Assembly (NCBI GenBank): GCA_026008535.1
Contig: BRKX01000014.1
Location: 25,504,694-25,568,693 of the forward strand
Direction of reading: 5' to 3'
Source of the DNA: Perilla frutescens
Taxonomy: Eukaryota > Streptophyta > Magnoliopsida > Lamiales > Lamiaceae
DNA: 64,000 nt
Shown one piece after another: positions 60,388-64,000 of this stretch. The position numbers were made by a program, and so were the translations under genes. Within the stretch, counting starts at the first letter, position 1; every line of letters begins with the position of its first letter. The notes beneath the pieces are model-generated. The model had not been told where the DNA came from, did no database searches, and saw nothing but the letters and a program-made list of their open reading frames with translations.

Positions 60388-61815
60388 TATAGTATGAAAA
60401 TTCAACATTCACAAATTGATATTAAAAATACATAATTTCTCAATTAAAAAACATTTTTTACATGAATGTATAGACGGTGTATTTATGGCTAATTCATAAT
60501 TCATATCAAATATATAATAAATTAAAGATATTATATATTGCCTAAGATTCCATATTAAATTTATTTTATGCAATTGAAAGAAATATACATATATGTGACA
60601 TCATTCGAAATTAACATCAATTCATTTTTTAACCAGCTTTTTTACAATGAGTATTATTTTTCTATCAGAGGTTGCCCGATTGGGTTTTACTCTATTAGGT
60701 TTTAATGAGACATACCCTTAATGTATTGTTTTGAGCATTTGATGTGTTAGTTTTTTGGTTTCATAGTTTGTTTCGTTTTCTTTTTATCAATAAAACACAA
60801 CTAATCCAGGTATCTTTGGAAATTAAATATAAATTTTAATATAATGGAGCGAATAATGATATCTTAATGGGTTCCATTTATCATATTCAATGAAAATGCC
60901 AATGTACAGTTAAAATCTCACAAATGATTATTTTATTTTTGTCAATAAAAAGTACATGAATTTTTATCTTAATAAAACGTACATGTAAATATATTATATT
61001 ATTCTATTATCTTTAAATAAAATGTATTATAGGGATATAATTAATAGGCAAACTAAAATTTGTAAAACTCTTTTTATATAGTAGATTATATATATTTAAC
61101 AATAATAGATTATATTTCTAACTCATATCAATTGAGATTATATTTTGATATTACTACCAAAAAATTAATAAATAATGTAAATGAAGTACAACCTTCTTAT
61201 CTTATGTTGTCTACCATTTGTGCATTTAATGTCTTGGTTGTTACATTTTTAAGAATATTATAGCATTTTGTGAATTCTTCTTAATGAATAACTTATTTTA
61301 TAAAATGGTAGCAAATTATAAATATATCGATTCCCCTTTTAATTTGGTAGACTATTAATCCCGCCTTTAAAATAAAAATGAGATTTTAATTAGAATTTTC
61401 TTTTAACTGACTTGTGGTTTACAATGTCCAGTATTCACGTGAGTTTGTTATTAGTTTATAAAAATAAATTGACCTTCACATATTATGGGTCTATTTCGAA
61501 ATCATTAAGTAATATGACCCTAGAAGATTATTTAGCACATTTTTTTAATCTTAAAAATGTGTAAAATTAAGAAATTTTAATAACATATTTGAATTTAAAT
61601 TAATTATTTTATTGATTATGCTATCGTGATAGGTTTTTAACGAATTAGAATTTTTAGGGTCAGAATTTTAGAATGATAATCATAGATTAGTTATTAGAAT
61701 ACAAAGAATAATAAAATATTAAATAATATAAGATGATTACATTATTACTCTTTGGATAAAAATTAAAATAAAATTATAATAGGTAAACGTAAAATTATAA
61801 AATAATTATAATACA

Positions 61816-61855
<40 letters not shown>

Positions 61856-61952
61856 TATTAAATAACATTAAATAATTACATTATTACCCTTAAATAAAAT
61901 ATAAAATAAAATTATAATAGATAAACCTAAAATTATAATATAACACACTTTT

Positions 61953-61955
<3 letters not shown>
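60388..61955. other. AT-rich intergenic DNA
   Basis: No gene, RNA or transposon ends recognised. An (AAT)n microsatellite is at 61816-61852, next to a near-duplicate phrase (TTAAATAA...ATTATTACYCTT around 61720-61760 and 61858-61900) that hints at a local duplication. Confidence 0.65.

Positions 61956-61993
<38 letters not shown>
61956..61993. repeat. (AT)n microsatellite
   Basis: About 19 AT units immediately left of the TTTTAGCACT-repeat element. Confidence 0.95.
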
Positions 61994-61997
<4 letters not shown>

Positions 61998-62638
61998 CGG
62001 GTTCCAGAAGGAACAACACCCTAGGTGAGAACTGAGAACCAATCTCAACCACATATTGCTCTGATTTGTACAGCCAGATCTGCTCCAAAATTTTTAAAAA
62101 AAGTGGTGGCATAATTGTAATATCTTGGAAGTTCGCTGCCCCTGAAACTTAGTAAGGGTAAAATCGAAAATTTTAATGTATATGTGATTCACGCGTGTAT
62201 TTTTCAATTTATGATTTTAGCATTACCATTTCCTATTTTAGCACTGTCATGATTTATTTTAGCACTGTCATGACTTATTTTAGCACTAACATGACCTTTG
62301 TTTAGCATGACAAGAAACTCACAAATCAACTTTATTTTTGCACTATCATTAACTGCATCAGAATATATACAATCAGAATAACCATCTTCTCTTCTCAATG
62401 CCAACATCCTTTTCTTGTGCAGGTGAAATGGCTTAGTTAGAGAAACTCGAGCGAATAAGTCTGTGGAGTGCTGCTGTGAGCCTCGATTAGTATCTGCATC
62501 TATCAACTATAATTTGGTGAAATAAGTGTCTAAGCAAATTGTATTAATTTGGTATTATGTTTTTAGTTTTCTGAGTGATTGTTAGCCTTCTTCTGTCATT
62601 CTTGCTTTTGCAAAAAATAGTTACTGACTTATTGCATA

Positions 62639-62800
62639 AGTGGATACAATATTTGTGTTTTGATAGTATATAGTATAAGTGGATGAATATTTTGTATTTT
62701 CATAGTATATAGTATAAGTGGATGAACATTTCTGTATTAATGATACAAGATTTGTGTTTTGATAGTATATAGTATAAGTGGATGAATATTTTGTAGTAAC
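62639..62800. repeat. Short tandem repeats inside the TTTTAGCACT element
   Basis: The phrase ATAGTATATAGTATAAGTGG occurs three times, with AAGTGGAT(A/G) a fourth time at the left edge, at irregular 45-80 bp spacing. Confidence 0.85.
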
Positions 62801-63678
62801 TGACACAATTTTTTATTCTTGTCAATATTTTAATATAAGTACTAATAATTGAGATTTTAGCACTTGCATTCTCTTTTTTAGCACTAGTTGCATAATCATT
62901 TTAAATTTTGAGTTTCAGCTATTTTAGCACTTACAAATCCCTTTTTAGCACTTGTCATTCCTTTTTTAACGCTAGTATTTGAATTATATATTTGAAATTC
63001 TACTTTAGCACTAATTGTTCATACTTTAGCACTAATGGTTCATACTTTAGCACTTGCGTTTTCTTATTTAGCACTGCAAGTTTCGTTGTATTAATGTATA
63101 TGTCACATTTCTCCGGACATATATATTCAAAAGTTGAAATGATGAATATAAACTATTTGTGGGAAAAAAATACCAACAATAATAAAAAAAATAAAAAGAA
63201 GTTTGAATGGTTTTGGATCTAAACTCTATGAAATATATGGCACAATATATGGCATTAAATCTTTTAGCACTTACAAATCATTTTTTAGCACTTGACATTA
63301 AATTTTTAGCACTAGTATTTGAATCCTATATTTCAAATTCTACTTTAGCACTGAAAGTTTGAATTTTAGCACTGATGGTTTGTTCTTTAGCACTTACGTT
63401 TCCTTGTTTAGCACTCATGTTACACACCTGCTAGAAATATTAAAACGAAAAGAAAAGAAAATAGAACACTATATATAATTTATTATTTTGATAGATCGAT
63501 ATGTAACAGTACTACCACATTAACTATACTATATTGATAAAATCTCATTACCCGGCACTTGATAGTTGATAGCAAAATATATTGTTAATGCCTTTAATGA
63601 TTAGTAGTAATTAGTAGTTGTGCCTTGCAATTAGAATTTGAGGATGTGACCTCTGGAATCTTGAGACCATTAACCCCA

Positions 63679-63691
63679 CCCCCCCCCCCCC
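63679..63691. repeat. C homopolymer
   Basis: A run of 13 C within a longer C-rich stretch; likely variable in length and error-prone in sequencing. Confidence 0.85.
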
Positions 63692-63737
63692 ACAGGACTA
63701 ATTAACAAGAGTTTAGCTTTTAGTTGACCATTAATTG

Positions 63738-63739
<2 letters not shown>

Positions 63740-63775
<36 letters not shown>
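63740..63775. repeat. (ATT)n microsatellite
   Basis: About 12 ATT units. Confidence 0.95.
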
Positions 63776-63776
<1 letters not shown>

Positions 63777-64000
63777 ACTAAAATAAAAGATGGATACAAA
63801 TGATTGGATATTTAGCATCCCGTTTTGTAAACATAGAGATAATATATGAAGTTCAGGGATACACTTATTTTTTTAAGTACATTGTCATGTCATTTGAAGA
63901 TATAATACTAACATAACATAAAATTTTAAAACTCAATTGAACCAAATGAAGTTTGATGATTCACAGTAGTGCTAAACTAGGTTAAAATAGTGCTAAAATA

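Larger units (their letters stand above)
61994..64000. repeat. Uncharacterised element made of TTTTAGCACT words
   Basis: After the AT run a distinct header begins (GGGTCGGGTTCCAG...CCTAGGTGAGAACTGAGAACC), then about 22 copies of TTTTAGCACT or close variants between 62215 and 63420, all in one orientation, and two inverse copies (AGTGCTAAA) at 63970-64000. A block of about 160 bp (62925-63083) is repeated with changes at 63255-63418. No protein-coding frame. It probably continues beyond the window. The header next to an AT run suggests a mobile element; family not identified. Confidence 0.6.

Overview
This window is nuclear DNA from a flowering plant, most likely a eudicot. The evidence is spliced GT-AG genes for plant housekeeping proteins, promoters with telo-box and TGGGCY elements, and a dense set of plant transposons: Ty3/gypsy LTR elements primed by tRNA-Asp or initiator tRNA-Met, a CACTA element, a Stowaway-like MITE and tRNA-derived SINEs. 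The species cannot be named from sequence alone; an asterid such as a Lamiales member would fit but is only a guess.

Layout. 1-4134 is AT-rich and gene-poor: ATT microsatellites, a degenerate array of CTAACGTGTAA-like words, a probable solo LTR and a TCGAACT-rich tract. 4135-14094 is a direct tandem duplication of 4,980 bp, identical by eye, with a 4-bp GAAC microhomology at its ends. Each unit holds a complete ribosomal protein eS7 gene (plus strand) and, converging on it, the 3' half of a mannose-6-phosphate isomerase (PMI) gene (minus strand). The intact five-exon PMI gene uses the right-hand unit plus unique sequence up to 16049. The left-hand unit carries a 5'-truncated PMI copy. 16.1-22.7 kb is AT-rich intergenic DNA with a Stowaway-like MITE and two inverted SINE copies.

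22756-28942 is a complete non-autonomous CACTA transposon (3-bp CAT target-site duplication, matching CACTACAAGAAAA ends, subterminal repeats). Its interior carries exons from a host sphingosine-1-phosphate lyase gene, broken by a frameshift at the cofactor-lysine region, so it is a Pack-type CACTA.

29394-60387 is one nested stack of four Ty3/gypsy retrotransposons. The outermost (RLG-1, minus strand) is split in its RNase H region by RLG-2 (minus, Athila-type PBS, gag-protease only). RLG-2 was in turn hit twice: by RLG-4 (plus, chromovirus-like, 527-bp LTRs) in its protease, and by RLG-3 (plus, Athila-type, nearly full coding capacity with three nonsense codons) upstream of gag. Target-site duplications support each insertion, and hand-counted LTR divergence (about 2-3% for the inner three, clearly more for RLG-1) agrees with the nesting order.

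60.4-64 kb is AT-rich, ending in an unidentified repeat element made of about two dozen TTTTAGCACT words.

The working host genes are therefore few: two eS7 copies and one PMI. Everything else is repeats, gene fragments or dead mobile elements. The most notable signals are the very recent duplication, the gene-capturing CACTA and the two word-repeat arrays.
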